A program made the position numbers and the translations under genes. From assembly GCA_947297555.1 (NCBI GenBank), contig CAMYTM010000035.1:1-6907 (forward strand): a DNA stretch of 6,907 nucleotides, read 5' to 3'. Positions within the stretch are counted from its first letter, which is position 1. Every line of letters begins with the position of its first letter. Source of the stretch: an uncultured Mycoplasmatota bacterium (GTDB lineage: Bacteria; Bacillota_I; Bacilli_A; RF39; UBA660). The notes below the pieces were generated by a model, which worked only from the letters and a program-made list of their open reading frames with translations, was not told the origin of the DNA and did no database searches. Below, piece after piece: positions 1-6,068 of this stretch.

Positions 1-26
1 GGTTTTACAGATGCTCTTCTTTTCAT
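1..26 (-). CDS. rpmJ: Large-subunit ribosomal protein L36 (bL36), 5' fragment cut by window edge
   Basis: Only the first nine codons are inside the window and they read MKRRASVKP, which matches the conserved start of bacterial L36 (usually MKVRASVK). L36 is a very small protein of the 50S subunit. The ATG is preceded by GGAGGT at 37-42 with a 10-base spacer, and the gene begins 17 bases after the infA stop, exactly where rpmJ sits in the infA-rpmJ-rpsM order of most bacteria. The zinc-binding Cys/His residues that would tell the zinc from the non-zinc paralogue lie outside the window. The call rests on a short match plus strong gene order. Confidence 0.82.
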
Positions 27-36
27 TTTTCTTTAT

Positions 37-42
37 ACCTCC
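37..42 (-). promoter_or_regulatory. Shine-Dalgarno site of rpmJ
   Basis: GGAGGT read on the minus strand, 10 bases before the rpmJ ATG and starting one base after the infA stop (TAA-T-GGAGGT). It supports the partial rpmJ call and shows that infA and rpmJ are on one transcript. Confidence 0.75.
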
Positions 43-43
43 A

Positions 44-322
44 TTATCTTTTGTTCCATGTTATACGCCCACGTGTTAAGTCGTAAGGCGAAAGTTCTAT
101 TGTTACTGTATCACCTGGTAGAATACGTATCATATTAACGCGCATTTTACCAGAAACGTAGGCTTCTACAGTATGTCCATTCGGCAGTTCTACTATGTAG
201 TCCCCACCTTTTACAACATCAATTACTTTACCTTCTACTTCAATTTTATCATTTTTTGGTTGATTGCTTTTTCCGTTTGAAGTATTATTTATTTTTTTGT
301 TTTGATTTGTTTTTTTCGCCAT
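44..322 (-). CDS. infA: Translation initiation factor IF-1 with extended N-terminus
   Basis: IF1 is a single OB-fold protein that occupies the 30S A site during initiation alongside IF2 and IF3. The core from residue 27 on is clear: IEVEGKVIDVV (27-37), LPNGHTVEAYVSGKMR (46-61), IRILPGDTV (65-73) and the near-terminal SPYDLTRGRITW (78-89). The family is normally about 72 residues with IEVEG near residue 7. Here the protein has 92, because a Lys/Asn-rich, low-complexity stretch of about 20 residues precedes the OB fold. The only Met codon before the core is the chosen start, and AGGAG lies 8 bases upstream inside the end of map, so the extension appears genuinely translated. The gene starts 3 bases after the map stop. 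It ends with TAA. Confidence 0.96.
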   Translation of the reverse strand: MAKKTNQNKKINNTSNGKSNQPKNDKIEVEGKVIDVVKGGDYIVELPNGHTVEAYVSGKMRVNMIRILPGDTVTIELSPYDLTRGRITWNKR

Positions 323-325
323 AAT

Positions 326-1075
326 TTATTCTCCTGTTAATATTTCATAGCCATCATCAGTTACGAGTACTGTATGTTCAAAATGTGCTGATGGACTTTC
401 ATCTTCTGTCACTATTACCCAATCATCTTGGTCTGTTAGACAAACTTCTTTGCCTCCTAAGGTAAACATAGGTTCAATTGCAATTGTCATTCCGGATTTT
501 AAAACAATTCCCGTATTTTCTTTTCCATAATTTGGAACTTCTGGATCTTCATGCATTTCCGTACCAATTCCATGTCCTACTAAATCTTCTACTACACCGA
601 GTCCTTTACTATGAGCAAATTCCTCAATAGCATGACTTATGTCTCCTATTTTAGCACCACTCTTTACTTTACTCAAGCCGATATTCAAGGCTTCTTTTGT
701 ATTTTGTACTAATTTGCTTACTTCATCTGAAACATTTCCAACAATGTAAGTTCTAGCAGAATCAGATTCATATCCTTTATATCTTACGCAAAAGTCAATG
801 GATACAATATCACCATTTTTTATTTTTCTTTTTCCTGGAATACCATGTACCACTTCATCATTTATAGATACACAAATACTTTTTGGAAACCCTTCATATC
901 CTAAGCAAGAGGGTGTGCAATCATTTTTCAAAATGAAGTCATGTGCAATTTTATCTAATTTTTCAGTAGTAATTCCAGGTTTAATATGTTTTTTTAATTC
1001 TTCATGCGTTAGAAAGTTTATATGCCCTGCATGTCGCATTAAATTGATTTCTCGATCACTTTTAATACTTATCAT
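326..1075 (-). CDS. map: Type I methionine aminopeptidase
   Basis: Removes the N-terminal methionine from nascent proteins when the second residue is small; a cytosolic, ribosome-associated dinuclear metal enzyme of the pita-bread fold. All five metal ligands are visible: D94 (in VSIDFCV), D105 (in ESDSARTY), H168 (in LVGHGIG), E201 (in IAIEPMF) and E233 (in FEHTVLV). H77 in VVHGIP is the expected substrate-contacting histidine. At 249 residues it is the usual length for the short class Ia form without an N-terminal zinc or linker domain. The start is set by AGGAAG at 1083-1088, 7 bases upstream, and the ATG directly abuts the adk stop (TAA-ATG). Placement between adk and infA is the classic Gram-positive arrangement. 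I see no missing catalytic residue. Confidence 0.98.
   Translation of the reverse strand: MISIKSDREINLMRHAGHINFLTHEELKKHIKPGITTEKLDKIAHDFILKNDCTPSCLGYEGFPKSICVSINDEVVHGIPGKRKIKNGDIVSIDFCVRYKGYESDSARTYIVGNVSDEVSKLVQNTKEALNIGLSKVKSGAKIGDISHAIEEFAHSKGLGVVEDLVGHGIGTEMHEDPEVPNYGKENTGIVLKSGMTIAIEPMFTLGGKEVCLTDQDDWVIVTEDESPSAHFEHTVLVTDDGYEILTGE
331..335 (-). promoter_or_regulatory. Shine-Dalgarno site of infA, inside the end of map
   Basis: AGGAG on the minus strand, 8 bases before the infA ATG and overlapping the last sense codons of map. It fixes the distal ATG as the infA start and therefore supports the long N-terminal form of IF1. Confidence 0.75.
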
Positions 1076-1729
1076 TTAGTCACTTCCTATTACGTATTCT
1101 ATATCATTTATAATCTCAGCAGTTTTTCTGTTTGCGTCTATGATTTTTAATAAACCTTTTTCTTGATAATATCGAATCAATGGTTCTGTTTTCTTGCAAT
1201 AATCCTCGTATCTAAGTTTATAAGTTTCAATATTATCATCGTCTCTTTTTATCAATTCTCCACTACATTGATCACAGATATTTTCTCTTTGAGGTTTAAA
1301 AGTCTCAAAAAATATATTATAACTGGAGCCGCAATTTTTACAGACTCTTCTTCCACATATTCTTTGTTCTAGTACTTCTGGACTGACATCTAAATGAATT
1401 ACTATATAATCTAGAATACCTACTTTCTTAAATAAGTCTGATAAATAATCGGCTTGATTTACTTTTCTAGGTATTCCATCTAAAATAAATGGTTTATCTT
1501 TTATCTTCATTATTTCTTTTTCAAATAAGGGCAAAATGATATGATCAGGAATAAATTTTCCTTCTGTCATAATATCTTTTATTTCTGATCCAATATTTGT
1601 TCCTTTTTTAATTTCATTACGAAGTAAATCTCCAGTAGATAAATGAATATAATGATGATTTTTTGTCAAATATTCACTAATAGTTCCCTTGCCAGCAGCA
1701 GGGGGAGCAATAAAGATAACGTTTTTCAT
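1076..1729 (-). CDS. adk: Adenylate kinase with Cys4 zinc LID and variant P-loop
   Basis: Catalyses ATP + AMP = 2 ADP in the cytosol. Recognisable parts: P-loop at 8-16 (APPAAGKGT), STGD at 31-34 in the AMP-binding region, DGIPR at 84-88 (usual DGFPR, R88 the AMP-contacting arginine), GRR at 126-128, a LID domain with C130, C133, C152 and C155 as a structural zinc site, and RDDD at 162-165 followed by R173. At 217 residues it is the long bacterial form. The zinc LID is typical of Gram-positive bacteria. The P-loop is unusual: the family has G-x-P-G-A-G-K-G-T, and here the first and fourth positions are Ala (A8, A11), while the catalytic K14 and G13, G15, T16 are kept. The codons are plain GCT, so a reading error is unlikely. 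The start ATG overlaps the secY stop by one base (TAATG); a GGAG lies 12 bases upstream. Confidence 0.97.
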   Translation of the reverse strand: MKNVIFIAPPAAGKGTISEYLTKNHHYIHLSTGDLLRNEIKKGTNIGSEIKDIMTEGKFIPDHIILPLFEKEIMKIKDKPFILDGIPRKVNQADYLSDLFKKVGILDYIVIHLDVSPEVLEQRICGRRVCKNCGSSYNIFFETFKPQRENICDQCSGELIKRDDDNIETYKLRYEDYCKKTEPLIRYYQEKGLLKIIDANRKTAEIINDIEYVIGSD

Positions 1730-2991
1730 TATCTTTTTTGTCTCCTTTTTTTGTAACTTCTTGTAACAAGTCCGCTTTCCATTTGTTTATAAGTTTCAAT
1801 TGCAACTCCTACAACAATCAATATCCCAGTTCCTCCGATTGTTACTGAACTAGGCAAACTAGAAATATTTCCCATTAAAATTGGAAGTCCAGATAGGATT
1901 ACTAAGAATAGGGAACCTACAATTGTTAACTTGCCCAATGAGTTCGAAATGTATTTAGAAGTATCATTTCCTGGTCTTACTCCCGGAATATAACCTCCTC
2001 TTTTATTTAAGTCCTTACTCATTTCTTCAGGATTCATCATCATAAAAGTATAAACATAACCGAAAAATAATATTAATAATACATAAAGTATAAATCCAGT
2101 TGGTGTTGTATATACAATATATTTATTGATAAATGCAAGTGCAGATTCACTTTTAAGTAATCCTGCTATTGTTGATGGTATCGTTAACACAATTGAAGCA
2201 AAGATTACTGGTATGACTCCTGCACTATTAATTTTAATAGGCAAGAATGAACTTTGTGCTCCATAAGCACTTGTTGTATGATTTGCATATTGCACTGGTA
2301 TTCTTCTTTCTGCAAGTGTTACCCAAATAATTCCTACAAGAACTAATAAATACATAATTAAGAACAAAATAAATAATGTAATTCCTAATGCTAAGTTATA
2401 AGTTCCTGCTGTAATGAAAGCATTCCATGCTCCACTAAATATTCCTGGCATACTTTGAATAATACCAGCCATAATGAGTAAGGATGACCCATTACCAATT
2501 CCTTTCATCGTAATTTGGTCTCCCAACCATAGCAAGAAAGAAGTACCCGCTGTCATAACTAGTGATGTTTTTAGCATTACCATAACGTCATTTGTATTTA
2601 AATAGAAAATAGAAATAACATAGGCTTGCACAAAGGCAAATACTACTGCTAAATAACGATTAATTTTGTTGATTTTTTGTCTTCCTACATATCCTTGTTC
2701 TTTTAATTCTTTAAAGTAAGGAATAATATCCATTTGTAATAACTGTGTAATAATTGAGGCTGTTATATATGGACTAACTCCTAAAGCAAATATAGAAAAA
2801 CTTCTAAGTCCTCCTCCACTCATTAAGTTGAAGATTTCTAAAAAACCTAACTCTTCATATAGAACACTTGCCCATGGAATTGTGATTCCAGTCCCTAAGC
2901 AAAATATTCCTAAAGCAAAAAGGGTGAAGTAAATTCTTTTTCTTAGATCTTTGTTTTCACTAGCAAATAATTTTGCAATGTGATGAAACAT
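1729..2991 (-). CDS. secY: Preprotein translocase subunit SecY
   Basis: Channel-forming subunit of the Sec translocon in the cytoplasmic membrane; works with SecE, SecG and SecA or the ribosome to export and insert proteins. Its 420 residues hold about ten hydrophobic segments. Landmarks in order: N-terminal cytosolic helix (1-20), TM1 (about 21-40), the plug/TM2 stretch FSIFALGVSPYITASIITQ (65-83), the charged loop LKEQGYVGRQKIN (96-108), LGDQITMKGIGNGSSLLI (156-173), AERRIPVQYA (227-236) in the cytosolic loop that contacts SecA or ribosome, LPIKINSAGVIPVIFA (250-265), and the loop NPEEMSKDLNKRGGYIPGVR (320-339) with the conserved R339. TM10 contains GGTGILIVVGVAIET (386-400), followed by a basic tail ending KKRRQKR. 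Length is near normal. Its ATG directly follows the rplO stop, with a near-perfect Shine-Dalgarno inside rplO. Confidence 0.99.
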   Translation of the reverse strand: MFHHIAKLFASENKDLRKRIYFTLFALGIFCLGTGITIPWASVLYEELGFLEIFNLMSGGGLRSFSIFALGVSPYITASIITQLLQMDIIPYFKELKEQGYVGRQKINKINRYLAVVFAFVQAYVISIFYLNTNDVMVMLKTSLVMTAGTSFLLWLGDQITMKGIGNGSSLLIMAGIIQSMPGIFSGAWNAFITAGTYNLALGITLFILFLIMYLLVLVGIIWVTLAERRIPVQYANHTTSAYGAQSSFLPIKINSAGVIPVIFASIVLTIPSTIAGLLKSESALAFINKYIVYTTPTGFILYVLLILFFGYVYTFMMMNPEEMSKDLNKRGGYIPGVRPGNDTSKYISNSLGKLTIVGSLFLVILSGLPILMGNISSLPSSVTIGGTGILIVVGVAIETYKQMESGLVTRSYKKRRQKR

Positions 2992-3435
2992 TTAAATCAC
3001 CTCAGTTTTGCCACCTGCGGCTTCAATAGCGCTTACGGCTTTGGTAGAAAAACGATTTGCTTTCACAGTTAATTTTTTTTCTAACTTTCCGTTTGCTAAT
3101 ACTTTTATTCCGCTTAATTGTTTTTTTATGATTCCTCTTTCTTTTAAGATTTCAGGTGTTACAACATCACCATCATTGAAATAAATATTTAAATCATTCA
3201 AATTAATACAAGCGTATTTTGTTTCAAATCTCTTATTGTTGAATCCTCTTTTTGGTAATCTTCTGTATAATGGAGATTGCCCACCTTGGAACCAAGCAGA
3301 AATGCTTGCTCCACTTCTAGATTTTTGACCTTTTTGTCCATGTGTAGAAGTTTTGCCCATGCCTGATCCAGGTCCACGTCCAACAATTTTTTTTGATTTT
3401 GTTTCTTTAGACTTTGGTAAATTTTCTAATTTCAT
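2992..3435 (-). CDS. rplO: Large-subunit ribosomal protein L15 (uL15)
   Basis: L15 is a 50S protein with a long basic N-terminal extension that threads into 23S rRNA and a globular C-terminal domain. The Gly/Lys-rich signature VGRGPGSGMGKTSTHGQKGQ (18-37) and PLYRRLPKRGF (55-65) are clear, and the C-terminal helix ends IEAAGGKTEVI. I place the start at 3435, giving 147 residues, the family's usual length. An in-frame ATG at 3462 would add nine residues but has no family support and lies inside rpsE, while GGAGGAG at 3443-3449 sits 7 bases before the chosen ATG. The gene begins one base after the rpsE stop, leaving no space for rpmD (L30), which is normally encoded here. The stop TAA abuts the secY ATG. 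Confidence 0.98.
   Translation of the reverse strand: MKLENLPKSKETKSKKIVGRGPGSGMGKTSTHGQKGQKSRSGASISAWFQGGQSPLYRRLPKRGFNNKRFETKYACINLNDLNIYFNDGDVVTPEILKERGIIKKQLSGIKVLANGKLEKKLTVKANRFSTKAVSAIEAAGGKTEVI
2996..3003 (-). promoter_or_regulatory. Very strong Shine-Dalgarno site of secY within rplO end
   Basis: GAGGTGAT on the minus strand matches the anti-Shine-Dalgarno end of 16S rRNA over eight bases and lies just before the rplO stop and secY ATG. It is the longest rRNA match among the junctions in this window. It suggests secY initiates efficiently by itself as well as by coupling to rplO. Confidence 0.7.
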
Positions 3436-3436
3436 A

Positions 3437-3979
3437 TTATAACTCCTCCACTTTCTTACCACGAAGAGCAGCTATTTTAGCAGGTGTTCTTTCACTCTTT
3501 AATGCTTCTAGCGTTGCTTTAGCAACATTAATTTTAGTATTAGATCCAAGAGATTTAGAAATAACATCTTTAATACCAGCAAGTTCTAGTACACTACGTG
3601 CAGCACCTCCAGCAATAACTCCAGTACCTTTTACAGCAGGCTTAATAAGTACACTTGCTCTCCCAACTTTCCCAGTTGCTTCATGAGGAATTGTTCTTCC
3701 GTCTATAATTGCTACTTTTGTAACATTTTTATTGGCCATCATACTTGCTTTAGCAATGGCGGCAGGAACTTCATTTGCTTTTCCTGTTCCGATTCCAACT
3801 AAACCTTTTCTATTTCCAACAACTACAGTTGCAGAGAATCTAAAGTGTCTACCACCTTTGGTTACTTTTGTTACTCGACCAATAGAAATTACTTTTTCTT
3901 CTAATAATTTTTTTCTGTCTTTATTTTCTCTAGAAAAACGTTTTTCTTGCGTTTTCGCATTATTATTCTCTTTTTCCAT
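3437..3979 (-). CDS. rpsE: Small-subunit ribosomal protein S5 (uS5) with long charged N-terminus
   Basis: S5 sits at the mRNA entry side of the 30S subunit and influences decoding accuracy; its N-terminal loop is where spectinomycin-resistance mutations occur in other bacteria. The double-stranded-RNA-binding-like domain contains VTKVTKGGRHFRFSA (36-50) and VGIGTGKANEVPAAIAKA (61-78). The C-terminal domain has KPAVKGTGVIAGGAARSVLE (113-132) and DVISKSLGSNTKINVAKATL (138-157). Length is 180 against about 166 usually, because a Lys/Glu/Asn/Arg-rich stretch of roughly 15-20 extra residues precedes LLEEKVISIGRV. The next Met is at residue 81, and GGAGG at 3986-3990 lies 6 bases before the ATG, so the longer start is supported. 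Long basic S5 tails are also known in Mollicutes. The gene starts 11 bases after rplR and ends with TAA one base before rplO. Confidence 0.98.
   Translation of the reverse strand: MEKENNNAKTQEKRFSRENKDRKKLLEEKVISIGRVTKVTKGGRHFRFSATVVVGNRKGLVGIGTGKANEVPAAIAKASMMANKNVTKVAIIDGRTIPHEATGKVGRASVLIKPAVKGTGVIAGGAARSVLELAGIKDVISKSLGSNTKINVAKATLEALKSERTPAKIAALRGKKVEEL
3443..3449 (-). promoter_or_regulatory. Shine-Dalgarno site that decides the rplO start
   Basis: GGAGGAG on the minus strand, formed by the last Glu codons of rpsE, 7 bases before the rplO ATG at 3435. It favours this ATG over the in-frame ATG nine codons upstream. Confidence 0.8.
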
Positions 3980-3990
3980 GATGACCCTCC

Positions 3991-4347
3991 CTAGAATTCC
4001 AATCCATTTTCACGAGCGGCTTCTGCTAAAGCCTTAACACGACCATGATATAGGTTTCCACCTCTATCAAAGACTACGCTTGTGATTTTTGCTTTTTTGC
4101 ATTTTGCAGCAATATCTTTTCCAACTGCTTGGGCAGCTTCGATGTTTCCACCATTTGCTAATTTTAAAACAATAGAGGAAGAGGAAACTAAAGTTTTACC
4201 TGTAGTATCATCGATAACTTGTACATAGATTTCACTATTTGATCTAAATACATTTAATCTTGGTTGTTCGCTTGTACCACTTAATGTCTTTCTTATACGA
4301 CTATGTCTTCTTTTACGAACATTATTTTTTGATTCTTTCTTTATCAT
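3991..4347 (-). CDS. rplR: Large-subunit ribosomal protein L18 (uL18)
   Basis: L18 binds 5S rRNA and, with L5, anchors it in the central protuberance of the 50S subunit. The basic N-terminal stretch RKRRHSRIRK (11-20) is followed by RLNVFRSNSEIYVQVIDD (30-47), and the C-terminal signature FDRGGNLYHGRVKALAEAAR (93-112) ends with ENGLEF. At 118 residues it has the normal length. The start ATG has GGAGG at 4354-4358 with a 6-base spacer, 12 bases after the rplF stop. The stop is TAG and runs straight into the rpsE Shine-Dalgarno (TAG then GGAGG). Order rplF-rplR-rpsE is canonical. Confidence 0.98.
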   Translation of the reverse strand: MIKKESKNNVRKRRHSRIRKTLSGTSEQPRLNVFRSNSEIYVQVIDDTTGKTLVSSSSIVLKLANGGNIEAAQAVGKDIAAKCKKAKITSVVFDRGGNLYHGRVKALAEAARENGLEF

Positions 4348-4359
4348 ACTATCCCTCCA

Positions 4360-4896
4360 TTAAGCCGCTTTCTTACCTTCTTTACGACGTACATATTCAC
4401 CTTTATATCGAATACCTTTACCTTTATATGGCTCTGGCTCTCTTATTTTGCGAATATTGGCCGCAAATTCTGATACTTTTTGTTTATCTATACCACTTAA
4501 AGTTATTTCTGTATTGTTTACAAGTTCTGCTTTAATTCCTTCTGGAACAGTTACTTCCACAGGATGGGAGTAACCTGCACTCACTACAATTTTATTTCCT
4601 TGAACATTAAATCTATATCCTACACCAACAGCCTCTAAACCTTTAGAAAATCCTTCACTTACTCCGATTAGCATATTATTAATTAGAGAATTTGTTGTTC
4701 CTTGCATAACGTTTGCACGAGCACTTCCATCTACTACTTTTGTTGTAAGAATATTATCATTTATTTCGATTTTTACTAAATTTGATGTATTTAATGATAA
4801 CTCTCCTTTTGGACCTTTTACTGAAATTTTATTGTTATCTATTGTTACGGTAACACCTGAAGGTATTTGTAACTCTCTATTTCCAATTCTACTCAT
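4360..4896 (-). CDS. rplF: Large-subunit ribosomal protein L6 (uL6)
   Basis: L6 is a two-domain 50S protein near the factor-binding centre, contacting the sarcin-ricin loop region of 23S rRNA. The start MSRIGNRELQIPSGVTV is characteristic, KISVKGPKGEL (23-33) marks the first domain, EAVGVGYRF (88-96) and SAGYSHPVEV (106-115) the second, and the family C-terminal signature PEPYKGKGIRY (154-164) is intact, followed by a basic end. Length 178 is standard. The upstream site is the weakest in the ribosomal part: AAGGA at 4905-4909, 8 bases before the ATG and overlapping the rpsH stop. The gene begins 11 bases after rpsH. Confidence 0.98.
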   Translation of the reverse strand: MSRIGNRELQIPSGVTVTIDNNKISVKGPKGELSLNTSNLVKIEINDNILTTKVVDGSARANVMQGTTNSLINNMLIGVSEGFSKGLEAVGVGYRFNVQGNKIVVSAGYSHPVEVTVPEGIKAELVNNTEITLSGIDKQKVSEFAANIRKIREPEPYKGKGIRYKGEYVRRKEGKKAA

Positions 4897-4907
4897 GGGT
4901 TATTTCC

Positions 4908-5303
4908 TTACCAAATATAGGCAAGTACTTCGCCTCCTAATCTAGAATTTCTTGCTTCTTTGTCTGTCATAAGTCCTTTACTTGTAGAGATAATTGCTAT
5001 ACCAAGTCCGTTTAATACACGAGGAATTTCTTCTGCTTTGGCATATACACGAAGTCCAGATTTACTGATTCTTTTAAGACCAGTAATAACTCTTTCTTTT
5101 CTTTCTCCATATTTTAAAGTCAACGTTAATTTATCGCCTTTACTATCTTTTTCATATTTATAATCTATAATATAACCTTCTTTTTTTAGAATTTCAGCGA
5201 TTCCTAAAGTCATTTTTGTACCGATTACGGTAACTGTTTCATATTTCAATTGATTTGCGTTACGAATTCTTGTAAGCATATCTGCTATTTTATCTTGTAC
5301 CAT
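4908..5303 (-). CDS. rpsH: Small-subunit ribosomal protein S8 (uS8)
   Basis: S8 is a primary 16S rRNA-binding protein of the 30S platform; in E. coli it also represses its own operon by binding spc mRNA. Seen here: the start MVQDKIADMLTRIRNAN, ILKKEGYIIDY (38-48), and the C-terminal RNA-binding signature STSKGLMTDKEA (106-117) with GGEVLAYIW at the end. Length 131 is normal. AAAGGAGG at 5312-5319 is 8 bases before the ATG. The gene follows rpsN by 17 bases and ends with TAA, which merges with the rplF Shine-Dalgarno (TAAGGA). Confidence 0.98.
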   Translation of the reverse strand: MVQDKIADMLTRIRNANQLKYETVTVIGTKMTLGIAEILKKEGYIIDYKYEKDSKGDKLTLTLKYGERKERVITGLKRISKSGLRVYAKAEEIPRVLNGLGIAIISTSKGLMTDKEARNSRLGGEVLAYIW

Positions 5304-5320
5304 TTAAAATTCCTCCTTTC

Positions 5321-5506
5321 CTACCAACTTGATTTCTTTACGCCTGGAATTTGTCCCTTATTTGCCAATTCTCTAAAACAAATACGACATAATTTATATT
5401 TACGAAGTACACCATGAGGACGTCCACATCTTTCACAACGTGTATAGGCACGAACTTTAAATTTTGGTGTTCTTTGTTGTTTAACCTTTAAACTTGTTTT
5501 TGCCAA
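5321..5506 (-). CDS. rpsN: Small-subunit ribosomal protein S14, zinc-binding type (uS14-Z), TTG start
   Basis: S14 belongs to the head of the 30S subunit and assembles late. This is the short zinc-ribbon form: 61 residues with C24, C27, C40 and C43, versus about 90 or more for the zinc-free paralogue. The ending NKGQIPGVKKSSW is typical of the family. The start codon is TTG rather than ATG: AAGGAGG lies 7 bases upstream, the next codons read AKTSLK as expected, and the protein contains no later Met. A gene caller limited to ATG would miss it. It starts 12 bases after rplE and ends with TAG just before the rpsH Shine-Dalgarno. Zinc dependence means that in many bacteria a zinc-free copy exists elsewhere; nothing in the window says so here. 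In the zymbol scheme this gene is sometimes labelled rpsZ or rpsN1. Confidence 0.97.
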   Translation of the reverse strand: MAKTSLKVKQQRTPKFKVRAYTRCERCGRPHGVLRKYKLCRICFRELANKGQIPGVKKSSW

Positions 5507-5513
5507 TTTAGTC

Positions 5514-5520
5514 CCTCCTT
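5514..5520 (-). promoter_or_regulatory. Shine-Dalgarno site fixing the TTG start of rpsN
   Basis: AAGGAGG on the minus strand, 7 bases before the TTG start codon and fused with the rplE stop codon (TAAGGAGG). Its strength and spacing make the non-ATG start convincing. Confidence 0.85.
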
Positions 5521-6058
5521 AATTTCTAAAAGGCATTCCGAATGCTTTTAGTAAACTTTCGGCTTCCTTATTTGTGTTTGCTGTTGTTACGAATACAATA
5601 TCCATTCCTCTAATTTTTAAAATGTTATCATATTCAATTTCAGCAAATATCAATTGTTCTTTAATACCTAATGTATAGTTTCCATGTCCATCAAATGCAT
5701 GATTAGATACACCACGGAAATCTCTTACGCGTGGAAGTGCAACTTTAATTAGTTTTTCCATAAAATCATACATATTTTCATTACGTAATGTTACTTTTGC
5801 ACCTATTGTTTGTCCCTCTCTAAGTTTGAAACCAGCGATTGACTTACGTGCTTTTGTTACAACTGGTTTTTGGCCAGTGATTGTTTTTAAATCTTCAAGA
5901 GCAGCATCAATGAATTTTTCTTCACGTGCTCCTTCTCCAACGCCCATGTTAATTACAATTTTTTCTAATTTTGGAACTTGCATTACTGTTTTATAGTTGT
6001 ATTCTTTCATTAGGGAAGGAATGATTTCTTTATTATATAATTCTTTTAAAGTACTCAT
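5519..6058 (-). CDS. rplE: Large-subunit ribosomal protein L5 (uL5)
   Basis: L5 binds 5S rRNA with L18 and contacts P-site tRNA from the central protuberance of the 50S subunit. Visible signatures are VINMGVGEG (35-43), TGQKPVVTKARKSIAGFKLR (61-80), LPRVRDFRGV (108-117) and the C-terminal DIVFVTTANTNKEAESLL (153-170). Length 179 is exactly typical. The start has AGGTGA at 6065-6070 with a 6-base spacer; that site is fused with the TAG stop of rplX. The gene ends with TAA inside the rpsN Shine-Dalgarno. Confidence 0.98.
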   Translation of the reverse strand: MSTLKELYNKEIIPSLMKEYNYKTVMQVPKLEKIVINMGVGEGAREEKFIDAALEDLKTITGQKPVVTKARKSIAGFKLREGQTIGAKVTLRNENMYDFMEKLIKVALPRVRDFRGVSNHAFDGHGNYTLGIKEQLIFAEIEYDNILKIRGMDIVFVTTANTNKEAESLLKAFGMPFRN

Positions 6059-6068
6059 ATATTTTCAC

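Noticed and set aside
798..1079. Open frame on the plus strand opposite map
   Set aside because: Lies antisense to the conserved map gene and has no recognisable domain; it is a by-product of AT-rich codon use.
3198..3386. Minus-strand open frame inside rplO in another frame
   Set aside because: Overlaps the conserved L15 coding sequence and shows no similarity to any known protein, including L30.
3436..3462. Longer rplO start at 3462 adding nine residues
   Set aside because: The extra residues have no counterpart in L15, overlap rpsE, and a strong Shine-Dalgarno sits just before the ATG at 3435.
3414..4037. Two plus-strand open frames opposite rpsE/rplO (3414-3686 and 3732-4037)
   Set aside because: Antisense to S5 with composition that follows from its codons; no ribosome-binding site or family match seen.
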